A stretch of DNA of 64,000 bases from Balanoglossus misakiensis (lineage: Eukaryota; Hemichordata): NCBI GenBank assembly GCA_040954595.2, contig CM082598.2:9238001-9302000 (forward strand), in the 5' to 3' direction. Each line of letters starts with the position of its first letter. Positions within the stretch are counted from its first letter, which is position 1. This document shows, one piece after another, positions 37,281 through 47,869 of this stretch. The notes under the pieces were generated by a model. It was not told the origin of the DNA. It ran no database searches and was given only the letters and a program-made list of their open reading frames with translations. The translations under genes and the position numbers were made by a program.

Positions 37281-37622
37281 TTATGCCGACCAAAGAATTG
37301 CACTGGGAGATGGGAGAAATTTTGTTGTTGACTTCGAGTATCGCACAGAATACGACAGATTGGCTTTCTCTTGTGTACAATTACATGTAATCCCATGATA
37401 TCTTTCTTTGTTTGGCGTCATTGTATACGAGTGGTTTTCGCAGAGCAGTGCAACGTCCAGCTGTAGCCATATACAAATGATGAACTGTCGTTGATCATTC
37501 ATAAACTCTCCTAACAAGTCGTCATGTTCGCCCTCGTAGTCATGCCACCAGTCGGGAAAATGACGTACTTCATGTAAAAGTTTATAAAAAAATAAACTAA
37601 ATTTCACTGCCATGTATCCCAA
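37281..37622 (-). other. Coding-like segment inside MITE-A, homologous to 44330-44520
   Basis: A 113-codon frame reads FSLFFYKLLHEVRHFPDWW and DDLLGEFMNDQRQ. The diverged copy at 44330-44520 (plus strand) keeps FSLFFYKLLHEL and HDLLEDFMNEQ in the same frame despite indels. Similarity at protein level suggests a captured or ancestral coding piece, but DNA-level homology of two repeat copies explains it as well. The family is not recognised. Confidence 0.35.
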
Positions 37623-37683
37623 AACAATTTATGTGACAGATTTTTAAAAAGAACGCTAACTTCGGCTAAGGAATGTCAAGTCA

Positions 37684-37926
37684 TAGCTCCGCGTTCAGGT
37701 CTGTGTGTTCCCGACGCACCACAGCCCTGCATAAGGCCCCATAGACAAAACTGGTGCGTCTGCGGTCCGGACCCGGACGCCCGACCGCAGCTTTTTCTGT
37801 CGAAATTCGATTTTATCGAAGCAAAATCCTTTCCCTGTCTACTTCAACCGACCCCAAATATGATGCGATTAACTTCTTCTAATGTCCGTGTAACGCCGGG
37901 AACACACAGACCTGCACGCAGAGCTA
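37684..37926. mobile_element. MITE-B copy 1, 243 bp, perfect 9-bp target duplication
   Basis: Ends TAGCTC(C/T)GCG...and...CGCAGAGCTA; inner arms CAGGTCTGTGTGTTCCCG and CGGGAACACACAGACCTG are inverted. The flanks are GTCAAGTCA on both sides (37675-37683 and 37927-37935). The interior (a GC-rich stretch with GACCGCAGCTTTTTCTGTCG) lacks coding signs. It is inserted within the MITE-A element, so it is younger than it. Confidence 0.92.
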
Positions 37927-37935
37927 GTCAAGTCA

Positions 37936-38170
37936 GTGCACTGTGCAGTCGGTCGGTACACTCTGGTGTATACAAACGATCGTGGCGACAGAATCTCTCC
38001 CTGGGACGGCCTTACACAAATGTAATCGATTCTCTAACAATTTTACTGCGACATGTTGCCACGTCTTATACATTTCGTTGGCCAATGGAATATAGAGGTT
38101 CAGTCGTCACGCTGAACTGGCTCGAAACCATTCTCCCCACGCTGATTCGACTCTCGCGCCCGGGATATAT
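37936..38170 (+). repeat. Interior block of MITE-A, inverted relative at 43265-43515
   Basis: About 70% identical to the reverse complement of 43265-43515, sharing TGGCGACA(G/C)AATCTC, CTGGGAC, ATCGATTCTC and CGCTGAACTGGCTC. Both copies keep a matching frame (LSLG..YTN.IDS), probably by shared ancestry only. Confidence 0.7.
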
Positions 38171-38396
38171 GTCTGTGGTAGCCCCATGGTAACAGCCGCA
38201 AGGGGCCAGGTCATGTGATTGTGGGATGCCTATCGTTTGCTATAAGGCGCCTTCTGATTGGTTTACGCAACCAGTAAATCCTGTCGATTTCAACGGGAGC
38301 TCCAGTGAGAGTTGGTCAGATGTAGTGTGAGGCGACAGCATAAAAAAAACACGTCGCCATTCCCTACATCTGATTTTAATCAGATTGATTACATAG

Positions 38397-38430
38397 ATAC
38401 ATGCATACATACATGCATGCATGCATACAT

Positions 38431-38489
<59 letters not shown>

Positions 38490-38660
38490 TACATACATAC
38501 ATACATACATACATACATACATACATACATACATACATACATACATACATACATACATACATACATACATACAGACAAACAGACAGACATACATACATAT
38601 AGACAGACGCAACTGATCCCATCAGGTCACAATGGTATATATATATACCAACTGGGACCT
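38397..38660. repeat. (GACA)n-(TACA)n microsatellite and tail of repeat family X
   Basis: GACA repeats at 38431-38488, TACA repeats at 38489-38571, then GACGCAACTGATCCCATCAG and a hairpin-like ...CTGGGACCTAAAA end, matching the 3' end of the family X copy at 46150-46200. The long frames across it on both strands are simple-repeat artefacts. Confidence 0.85.
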
Positions 38661-38672
38661 AAAAAGGGGAGG
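38661..38672 (+). promoter_or_regulatory. Polypurine tract of the decayed gypsy element
   Basis: AAAAAGGGGAGG lies immediately before the right LTR start TGTTATCGG, the usual site of plus-strand priming. Confidence 0.65.
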
Positions 38673-38836
38673 TGTTATCGGAATACTTACCTGTGGTGGA
38701 ATGGTACCGTCTCAGGTCATTGTTCACAGTCCCAAGATGCTTGTAGCTGAAGACATGACTGAATAAAGTGTTGTTGTTACTGTTCCATCAAGAAGCTGTG
38801 TCTAGAAGCATATTATTTAACTAACCGACCAGGACA
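38673..38836 (+). repeat. Right LTR of the decayed gypsy element
   Basis: Starts TGTTATCGGAATACTTACCT, contains GAATAAAG (polyadenylation-type signal, 38761) and TTGTTGTTACTGTTCC, and ends near GACCAGGACA. It aligns to 35403-35585. Confidence 0.7.
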
Positions 38837-40078
38837 GGACCAGACCAAACTGCAAAATAAATAATAATAATGATGTTTATTTATACAAATATAAAATGGT
38901 ACATATTGTAAAGCAGAGTCTTCGCTCGTGGTGGGTAAATATAGAGTAAGGAAATAGCTGCAGCTAGTCTAGCCTGTACTCCTACAATAAAGCTTGCTAA
39001 ACAAAATTAAATATAAATATTGAGAGGTTGAACCCTATGGGTGCATATATATGTCAGAGAACATTGTCTATATACCAAGTTTTAATGCAATTGTGGTCGT
39101 CATATTAGAATAATTGTACCATACACCACACTAATGATGTTTGCAGCTTGAATTGTTACCTTTTGAAATCTGCTTGGCTGGTTTGTAGCAATTATATTAA
39201 TGCACAGATCTAGGTTGGCAGATGTTCAATCATCAGAGAGAAATCTGCAAAGATGAAAAATATGTCAATAAGTATACTTGCATCAAGCAAAACGACAATA
39301 AAATGTATCCATGGACAGATGAGCTCCAGGCTTCATGAACAATACAAGACACCATACTGTTGTTCTTGAATGTAAGGACAAAACTTGGCCTTTTGTGCCA
39401 TTCAGATCTTCACTGTGGTTTATGAATATTATGTACTTCAATGGCTGCTCATACACATTTAAATTTTCATACTCACACCACAGGAGTCATGTTACCTGGT
39501 TACCATTTTGGCGTTTGGACTGGAGGATGTATTGCATCATGGAAATCTGAAACTAATGAGAAAAAACTGTGTAAATAGACAATTATAACTGACTGCTCTG
39601 GACTGCAACTTGTTGGCTAACAAACCCAGCACCTGTAACAAATAATAAGTAATAAATGTTAATTCATAATTATAGACTGGATGTGTTTAATCTTACTTAA
39701 TTACCAAATAGACATACAAAACATGAAACTATCTCTACTTCCATGGGAGAAACATGGACCAGTACCCAGTTAACATATCACCGTCAATTATGTTGTCCCA
39801 TGGTGACTAAAAATTCAACAATTATCAACAAATTAATATGCAGTTACCCTCTTTCTACATATTATTTAACACTTACAAGTTTAAATTCCCACTAGAAAAT
39901 AATCTCTCAATTTACGAGTTCAAGAAAACTACACACTCCCCAAAACTGTAAAAACTATTAATTGGCTTTTCAGTAGTTATCACCAATATCATCATACATA
40001 ATTACTAAATTTTGCTTTCTAGCTGAGGCTACTTCACCTATTATTAATACAAACTGCAGAATAAGTCATTTATTGTTT
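38837..40078. other. No gene seen
   Basis: AT-rich intergenic or intronic sequence; a 71-codon frame near 39335 has no support. Confidence 0.4.
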
Positions 40079-40119
<41 letters not shown>

Positions 40120-40150
40120 TCATCATCATCATCATGACCGCCATCAAAAT
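40079..40150. repeat. (CAT)n microsatellite
   Basis: About 11 perfect ATC units, then an interrupted continuation to about 40135. Similar CAT-rich clusters lie at 41845-42090. Confidence 0.95.
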
Positions 40151-40790
40151 CAGTAAAAACCATCATCAACCTCATCACCATATAAACAACTAGAATTAAC
40201 AATTAACATGAAAACTGCCACCACAATCACAACATTACAGGAATAAAATCAAAATATTAAATGACCCATAAAAATCAGAAACTTTTAACCAATGACATTC
40301 TACAAAGTCCATAGTCTCTCATTTATTAAACTAGCTGCATTATACTCTTAATTAAATATTATAAGTTTATTATTATCAGTACATAAATTTGTAAGTCTAA
40401 GAATATTGTAATAAGTAAAATTAAACTTTCAAATGGTAATTATTATTATTATTATGCATAGCTGACATTATACACCAGTAATTCTCAATGCTGATTTACT
40501 AAATTACTGCAATTCTCAAAACAAGAGCTATGTAAATTGCTTTCCAATACAAATGAGTGCTCACTTAATTGATGAAAGGGGGGAAAGACAAAGAGCTGTT
40601 GGTGAAATTGACTGGATGGTATTAAACACAATAAAATACATGGGTACACATCTGAAATACAAATCTTATATTATGCAATGTTTAGTTAATAATCTGGAAT
40701 GAAATCATGCATCCAATACAAATGTGATCAAAAATATACAAGTTTGATAAATCAGAAATTTTTACTAATCACCACTCTGTGTGAGTGTTA

Positions 40791-41230
40791 CATCATGTTT
40801 GTGAGTGCAAGGTATAGTATGTCATGTTTGTGAGTGCAAGGTATTTAATAACATCCCCAAATCTGACTGGCCAGGTCAGAATGGGGACACCCACATGGAA
40901 TATTACAAAACTCCTTAATTCCACAGTCTAAATAACTGCAGAGTCATTGCATTACATACATGAGTTTTCAGACAATTATCTCTGCAAAACAATAGTACTA
41001 TACACGTAACAGTAAGTGCATGTGCAAATGACATCTTTTGTTATGATGCCATAATGAAGCATTACCAATCAAGCATATCACCTGTAATCAGATTTAAGTA
41101 AAAAGAAATGTATGTATTCTGGTTTAAATATGGTTATTACTTAAATGCTGACATGGAATATTATACAAAAACACGTTAAATACCAAAGTCAATCTAACTG
41201 CAGTGTCATTGCATTACAGTGTAAAAAGTA
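40791..41230. repeat. Short local duplications
   Basis: CATGTTTGTGAGTGCAAGGT occurs twice in tandem (40793-40843). Separately, an ACATGGAATATTA...GTCATTGCATTACA block of about 75 bp occurs at 40891-40962 and 41151-41220. Confidence 0.7.
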
Positions 41231-42700
41231 GCACAAGTATATCAAGCAACATTAAAATGATAGAAGAACTGGGAATCATAAGATGCACATTCCTAGAAAA
41301 AAAGAAAACTTTATTTAATTAACAATAACAGTGATATCAATGATGTTTACATACACCAGTCATAAATGTTTTCACCAACAGCTCTATGTACTGGGCTCAT
41401 CTTACTTTAATTTGTACACAGACTCATCTGTGACTCACAAAACTCTGTACACAGAATCACAAAGTATGCAATGTCAACTATGCATAGTGTTTAGGCTACC
41501 AATTCTGATGAATATTTAAGATGAATGTGACTAACTGTTTAGATGAAAATACATCTGCTATTTTTATGGTTAAATTAAACCTTCGCTAACATTATTGTTC
41601 TGTTACTTTATACCATTCCAACCACAATGTCAAGTCTAACAGATACAATATTATTGCAATTAATCTGGATTAAATAAAGACCATTAAGAATCAAATAATC
41701 ACCACCTATACCATTCGAAACATATTCATTATCCAGCCTTTTCATCTCGCAGTATCCAAAAATGAAGATCCACTTAAATCTGAGAATACCATGATTACAT
41801 ACAATATTCGGAAGTCTTTCTTACACAGCTACAAAGCACTATGACCATCATCATCAGCAGCAGTATTCATCATCATCATCATTACTATGTTTTAATTATT
41901 ATATCATAATCATCAACATCACCACCATGACCATCATCACCATCATCATCATCATCATCATTACTGTTATTTTTGTTTAATCATCATCGTCGTCATCATT
42001 TTTAATATTTACATTTTTATAATCATCATCATTATTATTATTTGTTATTTTTGTTATATCGCCATCATCTCAACTCATCATCATCATAAATGTGCACATT
42101 ATTATTACCTTTCATATTTGTACTGAATCATTTATACAAGGGATATTCTTGTTTAATATGTATTTTGAAACTTTATCATACCTTATCCTGCAAAACCCCA
42201 AAAGTATAATTTTCTTACACCAGATACTGTTAGGCCTGTCTATTATTGAATTTGTTCTGTATTTCACTCTTCATTAAATGTTCTGTCTTAAATCAACCTC
42301 CATTCTGCAAAGTACAATCTTACCTTTATGATGACAAAACCCAATGCACTGGTGTTCAGTGGAAGTTACTTTTGATCTTTGCAGTATACATTTCTCAGTA
42401 AACATTTCATTCACAGAGATTGACACCATCCGTATCATAAATTTGCATTTCAACAGCACGGAAAAACCCCCAGACTGAATAGCATTAATAGCAGATGCTT
42501 ACCATGCTTTGTGGCAGGTTAGTGTTTGTAATCCTGCATCATCCTGTCTTATACTCATGTACACTTTCAGGCAATAGAATAAAATACACAGTATGAATAA
42601 ATAAATAAAAAATAATACTTCCCTCTCAATGATCAGTTGTAGTAACAGTAGTAATGTACATCCATTTCAGTAATCCTCAACTTTTCCACACTATAGTCTT
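41231..42700. other. AT-rich DNA with CAT-rich clusters, no gene seen
   Basis: CAT/CAC simple-sequence clusters occupy 41845-42090; elsewhere nothing recognisable. Confidence 0.5.
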
Positions 42701-43264
42701 GTCAGATTTCACGGAAAGTTCCTCCTGCAAGAAAGAAATTTGAAAACAATGGGTAAGAGACACTCAAATACAGTATACATGTATCTTCATCACATAAACT
42801 GACCCACGATTTACACCTTTGTGCCGTAGACCAGGACATAAAAAAATCTATATTTAAAACCGAAGCACGACGCGCAATACATCCGCATATGCTAATCACC
42901 TATTGAATATTCATGAGAACCCTATATAAGGGTTTGACCAGATGAGAACGGTGTAACTACCCTTCAACAGTGGAGTTGGATAGCAAAGCAATCGAAGAAA
43001 GTGTAAGATAGAGGGGAGGGTGGGGCGGGATACCGTTTGGTGTACAAGTCCCCCTTCTAGCTGAGGAGCGCCCGCGTAGGTTTCCCACCCACCTACCCTC
43101 ATTCACCGAAGACTCCGTTCAGGATAAAGCCTTCAATGACACCATTCCCATGCCCAATCCTATAACAATAGGCAATATCCTTGAGCGGAGTGATAAGGCT
43201 TTAAATATTACATTATACCCCCTGTTCTACATCATCAACTGGAACTATTTCCAACAATTCGCTG
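42701..43264. other. No gene; TATA-like CCCTATATAAGGG at 42921
   Basis: The near-palindromic CCCTATATAAGGG lies about 20 bp after AATATTCATGAG, resembling a core promoter, but no coding or RNA gene was found on either side. Confidence 0.25.
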
Positions 43265-43621
43265 AGTGAGTGCCACAGCTCAGTTTCGTCTGAGCGAGGC
43301 TGGATGGTTTGGAGCCAGTTCAGCGCGTTATGACTGAAATTCTATATTCCACCAGTCGTGGTTTGTACAAGATGTAGAAACAAGTCGCAGTAATAATGTT
43401 GGAGAATCGATAAGATTTGTATAACTTGGTCCCAGGCTGAGATTGTGTCGCCATGATACATATATTTTGTATTTCTGCGGAAACACCGACCGACCGCACT
43501 GACTTGACCTCCGCAACGACGCAAATGCAACAGTTCCTTAAACTTATTTTTAAAATCCTGTCATATTAATGGTTTGGGGATACATGGCTATGGCGCGTAA
43601 TCGAGGCAAAAATTAACACCT

Positions 43622-43925
43622 CACTTTTTGAGTGAAACGCATTCGTTTTGAGTGAAATGCATTAGTTTTGAGGCAACACATTGGCTTTGAAGGTCGACAC
43701 TTTTGAATCGCCGAGGACCACATTCCTTTTGAGCTGACACGCATTTGAATCGGACGTGACCTCATTTGAGTTGGGACAAACCATTTTTGACTTGGAGTAC
43801 ACTGCATTTGATTTGAGTGATGATACTTTTGAGTTGAGACAAACCGTGTTTGAATTTAAGTCCACCGCATTCCATTTGAGGCTCAACTTGTGAATGGGAC
43901 ACCATCTCATTTGATTTGACTCAGG
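43622..43925. repeat. Degenerate 21-bp minisatellite, about 14 units
   Basis: Units such as CATTTGAGTTGGGACAAACC, ATTCCTTTTGAGCTGACACG and CATTTGAATCGGACGTGACC follow at 20-22 bp. Because 21 is a multiple of three, the minus strand stays open and gives a heptad-like pattern with a recurring S(N/K) pair. Units are highly diverged. Confidence 0.8.
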
Positions 43926-44011
43926 TTTTTCTTCCAATTGATTGTACCAGAATGTGGCTCTCTGTAAAACAACCCTTCTTTGTAGTGATTAGCTTTGCCC
44001 AGACAACATGA

Positions 44012-44308
44012 AACGTCACAAAGCGTCATACCCTGTGTCCGATCACTATGCATACTGGGTATGTTTTCTTTTGAAAAGTAGAAATAGACATTACTTTTTT
44101 TCTCTTGTAGGCCTGTCTCATTGTTTCTAATATAACTTTTTGGGAACTTCAATGCGTTGCCTACGGGCGGGAACCTATTACTGATATGAAACACACAACC
44201 TATATATGGTTCGGGGTCAGTCCTTCCAGATCCCCCAGTTCAGTAACAGAAAACACCTGTATATATTAATGACGTCATGTGACGTGGGGCATGACGCTTT
44301 GTGACGTT
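44012..44308. mobile_element. Inverted-repeat element, MITE-C, 297 bp
   Basis: AACGTCACAAAGCGTCATAC (from 44012) and its inverse GCATGACGCTTTGTGACGTT (to 44308) form about 22-bp terminal repeats with one mismatch. The target duplication was not resolved. The interior has no long frame with recognisable residues. Confidence 0.7.
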
Positions 44309-44760
44309 AGAGTTTGGAGTTTAGTTTATTTTTTTATAAACTTTTACATGAACTACATCAATTACCCCAATAAAAATGCAACTGGTGGTATGACTTTGCA
44401 GGCGAACTGAGCTCAATGCAATGCCACGACTTGCTGGAAGATTTTATGAATGAACAGCTTCTGTCTTTTGCATATCTCATGTGGGCTACAGATCCTTGCG
44501 CCCCTGAAAAATAATCCCACTAAAAATACAAGGCCACTCCAATATTTTAGAAAGATACTGAATTTTTATTACTGCCTCTTCTAAAGAAAAATAAGAAGAC
44601 TGTTCATGTGATAAATATATAATCCCATGATATTTTTCATTGTTTAATGTCATCGTACACTAGTGGTTTTCGTGGATGTGAATAATTTCTCGCCTACAGC
44701 TCAAAGTTGCACGGCTCCATGAAAACCACTCGTAGATGATGACATCAAACAAAGAAAATA

Positions 44761-46200
44761 GCGTCAAGGACACTGTGGTCCCATTTGAGGATTACACAGA
44801 AATAGGCATACACCAGAATAAAAATTACATGTGACATTGCAAGCAGATATGATCTAATCACATAGAAATATGGAATGTAAAACAATTAACAAGGAACATG
44901 CCCAATAAACTGTCATGTGTCATGGCAGTCTTACAAGTGGTGCTAGAAAAAATATTTTTGACCAAAAATAGTCTGTACAAAAACATATGACAAAAACTTC
45001 TTTCAGTCAGCCCTTGAACAGACATACAGACAGACAGACACACAGACAAAGACACTCACTGACCTGCCTCTGGTAATTAAAAATTTAATAGCTGGTGGTC
45101 TCGGCAACAGCTGACCTATTAAAGTTATGTAAACATGTCTAAGTTGGGGGTAACAACTCCTTGTAAACAGTAACTTTCATAACAACTGGACAATTGGTTT
45201 TAGAGAAGATTTGCTAACCAAAAACAAAGAAACAAAAAACACTCTAAATATTGAATATTTCTGATATCAGAATTGAATAAAAGTTGCACGTATACATGTA
45301 TGTGTTATGAAATTGTATCCTAAATTTCAAAGCAATTCAACAAGCAGTTTCACAGAAAATATTTGTTCAAAAGTGGCTAAAACACAAATATGCAAATATC
45401 ACCAAAATTGTACAATATCTTACTTTAATCACTATGAGGAACATGCCTGCCAAAGTTCAATGGAAAGTGACAAGTGGTTTCAGAGAAAACAATTTTTGAC
45501 AAAAAATGGAAAACAATTTCCCTAATAACACATTTATGCAAATATCGCATTTTTAACAACATATTACTTAGGTTACCCCTAGGAACATACCTACCAAATT
45601 GCAAAGCAATCCGGCATGCGGTTTTTAAAAAAAAATTGACCAAAAATGGCAAAAATTGACCAAAATGATATATATGCACATTTTGCAACAGTTAGAACAA
45701 AAAACAATGATAAATCAGATCACCTATAGGAAGCTTCATATTAAGTTTCAAAGAAGTTGACATATCACTTTCAGAAATGTTGATTTTTACCAATAATGTT
45801 GAAAAGACAAAAAATGCATTAAAAATAGAAAATTTGTAATATTAGCTTAAAACATACAGGACTGTATGAGGTAGACATAAGGTGCATGCATACCAAATAC
45901 ACACCACTTTGCAAATCAATCTGACCAGTGGTTGTTGAGTTTTTGAGTTTTGACCAATTTCACATTTTCCCAGCTAATTTGCAAATTTTTGGCAATGGCA
46001 TCTTCATTTGAACAAACTCCCATCTACAGCCCTGCCTGCATCTACACACCAAATATTGAGGTCATAAGCGCAGCGGTTTTTAAGTTTTTGATGTGGACGG
46101 ACATACAGACATACATCCATACATACATACATATATACATACATACATACAGACGCAACCGATCCCATAAGGTCCCATAGTATAAACCAATGGGACCTAA
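44761..46200 (+). mobile_element. Repeat family X, full copy, 1.44 kb, with readable insertion site
   Basis: It starts GCGTCAAGGACAC(T/G)G and ends at the hairpin GGTCCCATAG...CCAATGGGACCTAA. AAAATA flanks both sides (44755-44760, 46201-46206). The relative at 37.4 kb reads straight through the site, so this block is an insertion. The interior is five or six degenerate units of about 120-150 bp, each with CCxACCAAATTxCAAAGCAAT-like and TTTTTGACCAAAAATGG-like parts, then (TACA)n. No protein was recognised; family class is unknown. Confidence 0.75.
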
Positions 46201-46240
46201 AAAATATCATGGGATTCTATGTAATTATCTTCAAGTTCAA

Positions 46241-47030
46241 ATATCAGGGATTGCGTTAGCACTCACTACATTCACAAAATGTGGTAAAAATGACAAATGG
46301 TGAAAAACAATTTCATTCAATTTACCATGCCAATATATAAGTGAATTGAGATAATATGGCTTCAGTGAAGCAAAGTTTGGCTGACTTTTTGGGAGCTGTT
46401 GACCAGAAAAAATCAAAGGATAGACACAGCAAACAACATCAAGCCCAAATGGTTAAGACAATTTAGCTGGTTGCGATTTTAGAAACAGCTTTTTGTGTGT
46501 GATTTGTGCATCAAATTTCGGCGAAGCAATTTGTTTACACAACTGAGATAAAAACCAGGACCCCTAAAGCAGGCAACCTGAATTGACATTTTCCTTGTTT
46601 ATTTTTATAGGGTTGCAAGTTGTTGCGGTTCTCTGCCAAGATGAGGGGGGGGTCACATACATGCATAGTGCAAGTATTAACGAGCTTTAGATGATTGTAT
46701 CGCTGACATTGTGGAAAGAAATGATTGGAAGGATGAAAGTTGCAAAATTCTATTTGCTTGAGTTAGATGAATCAACAAATATTGCTGTTTGTCAAAATTT
46801 GATGATATATACACATTCGTGCCGTGTTGTATATCGAAAGGTGGAGTCTCGTTTTCTGAGCATCGCAATGCTGAACAGAGCAACATGTGAGCAGCTACAC
46901 TTGGAAGTGAAAGATATTTTGTCGAAGGGTGTCTCTGACAAGTCTGATAATATCTCTGGGCACAGATGGAGCTAGTACCAGGCAAGGATTGACAACACAG
47001 TTTTGAGAAGGAAAATTGAAAAAGTAAGGT
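46241..47030 (+). pseudogene. Broken hAT-type transposase (ZBED/GTF2IRD2-like)
   Basis: From 46356 a frame opens MASVKQSLADFLGAVDQKKS and stops near 46464. After a decayed zinc-finger-like part, 46691-46975 gives LLELDESTNIAVCQNLMIYT and VESRFLSIAMLNRATCEQLH, then after a frameshift LGTDGAST at about 46960. The order DESTDIA ... L(x)TDGA is the conserved start of the hAT catalytic domain. The C-terminal part is missing, replaced by a second family X copy. CAGGGATTGCGTTAG at 46245 resembles a hAT terminal repeat start, but no partner end was found. Confidence 0.75.
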
Positions 47031-47069
47031 TGTTAGAAGCATCTGATTACATAACTGCATTAAAAAATC

Positions 47070-47630
47070 ACGTCAAGGACACGGCGGTCCCATTGAGGGT
47101 TTACACAAGAAAAAGTCTACACCGGCGTACATGGCCATATACAGACAGACAGACACACACACACACACACACACACATAGCGAGAGATCAATGGGCAAAC
47201 ACTGACTGACCCATAAGCTGCCTGGCAATAGCATATGTACTGTACATACACTAAATAGAACAGCAGGCCTCTATAAAACTTAGCCAGTTATGTAATCATT
47301 CAGGAATTTGATGTGTATATAAATCACAGGAGGGAGTTCCTGCCTAATTAAAACAACTCAATAAAGTAAAAACACACCACTTTGCAAAGCAATCTGACCA
47401 GTAGTTCTTGAGTTACTGAGTTTTGACCAAATTCACATTTTTCCAGCTAATTTGCATATTTTTGGCAATGACAACTTCATTTGAACAAACTCCCATCTAC
47501 AGCCCAGCCTGCATCTGCACACCAAATATCGAGGTTATACGCGCAGCGGTTTTCAAGTTTTTGATGTGGACGGACATACATCCATACATCCATGGATACA
47601 TACATACATACATACATACATACAGTACGT
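47070..47630 (+). mobile_element. Repeat family X, copy 2, internally deleted
   Basis: GTCAAGGACACGGCGGTCCC (47072) matches the start of the 44761 copy, and 47369-47590 matches 45894-46110 at about 85%, ending in (TACA)n. Most middle units and the terminal hairpin are missing. A (CA)n run lies at 47150-47176. Confidence 0.75.
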
Positions 47631-47869
47631 TAGATACACACACGAATCGCAACAGTTTACCACCTTAGCTAATCCTATAAACAGATCATCAATTTGTGCT
47701 ACCGGTAGTGGGCCTATAGCCAGATAAACGAAAACGATCGTCCAGCCAGCTAGCTACATATGAGCACTGTTGTTACAGAGAGCTCGGTCGCTCTGACGGC
47801 TTCGACGCTCGATTCAGGACTGTGTGTTATTTATACTGACTCTGCCTTCAACCGTGTGTGATTGGACTC

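Larger units (their letters stand above)
37174..38387. mobile_element. Inverted-repeat DNA element, MITE-A family, 1,214 bp
   Basis: The left end (37174-37251) and right end (38285-38387) are inverted copies: both start CAATCTGATTAAAATCAGAT on their own strand, continue GTAGGGAA(C/T)GGCGAC, and further in share CATCTGACCAACTCTCACTG and GGAGCTCCCGTTGAAATCG. The outer 18 bp itself folds (ATCTGATT / AATCAGAT). Flanks ATCACATAC and ATTACATAG (7 of 9 matching) suggest an aged 9-bp duplication, consistent with the perfect one of the short family member at 50529. The interior is shared in inverted order with 43265-44760 and holds a MITE-B copy. No transposase was recognised. Confidence 0.85.
35403..38836 (+). 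mobile_element. Decayed second Ty3/gypsy element with nested insertions
   Basis: LTR-like ends bracket broken pol sequence: 35403-35585 and 38673-38836 share GTTATC(A/G)GGATACTTAC-type starts, TTGTTGTTACTGTTCC, a TCTAGAA block and GCATATT(C/A)TTTAAC. A polypurine tract (AAAAAGGGGAGG, 38661-38672) precedes the right LTR, and TCAGAAGAGGTGAC follows the left one. Pol occupies 35690-37160. A 1,214-bp inverted-repeat element and the tail of repeat family X are inserted between pol and the right LTR. Confidence 0.75.
43265..44760 (-). repeat. Diverged inverted relative of the MITE-A interior (family Z), with insertions
   Basis: Read on the minus strand, 44760-44330 matches 37415-37610 (GAAAACCACTCGTA, GACATCAAACAAAGAAA, TTTATTTTTTTATAAACTTT) and 43515-43265 matches 37936-38170, in collinear order. 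Between them, where the 37 kb copy has MITE-B, this copy has a 21-bp minisatellite and a 297-bp inverted-repeat element. Homology resumes at 46207 after a family X insertion. No terminal repeats of the MITE-A type were found at this copy. Confidence 0.7.

Noticed and set aside
38240-38750. Long Tyr/Val/Cys or His/Ile/Tyr/Thr repeat frames
   Set aside because: Translations of the GACA/TACA microsatellite.
42910-42940. TATA-like promoter CCCTATATAAGGG
   Set aside because: No transcript, coding exon or snRNA-like sequence follows on either strand; listed only as part of a no-gene stretch.
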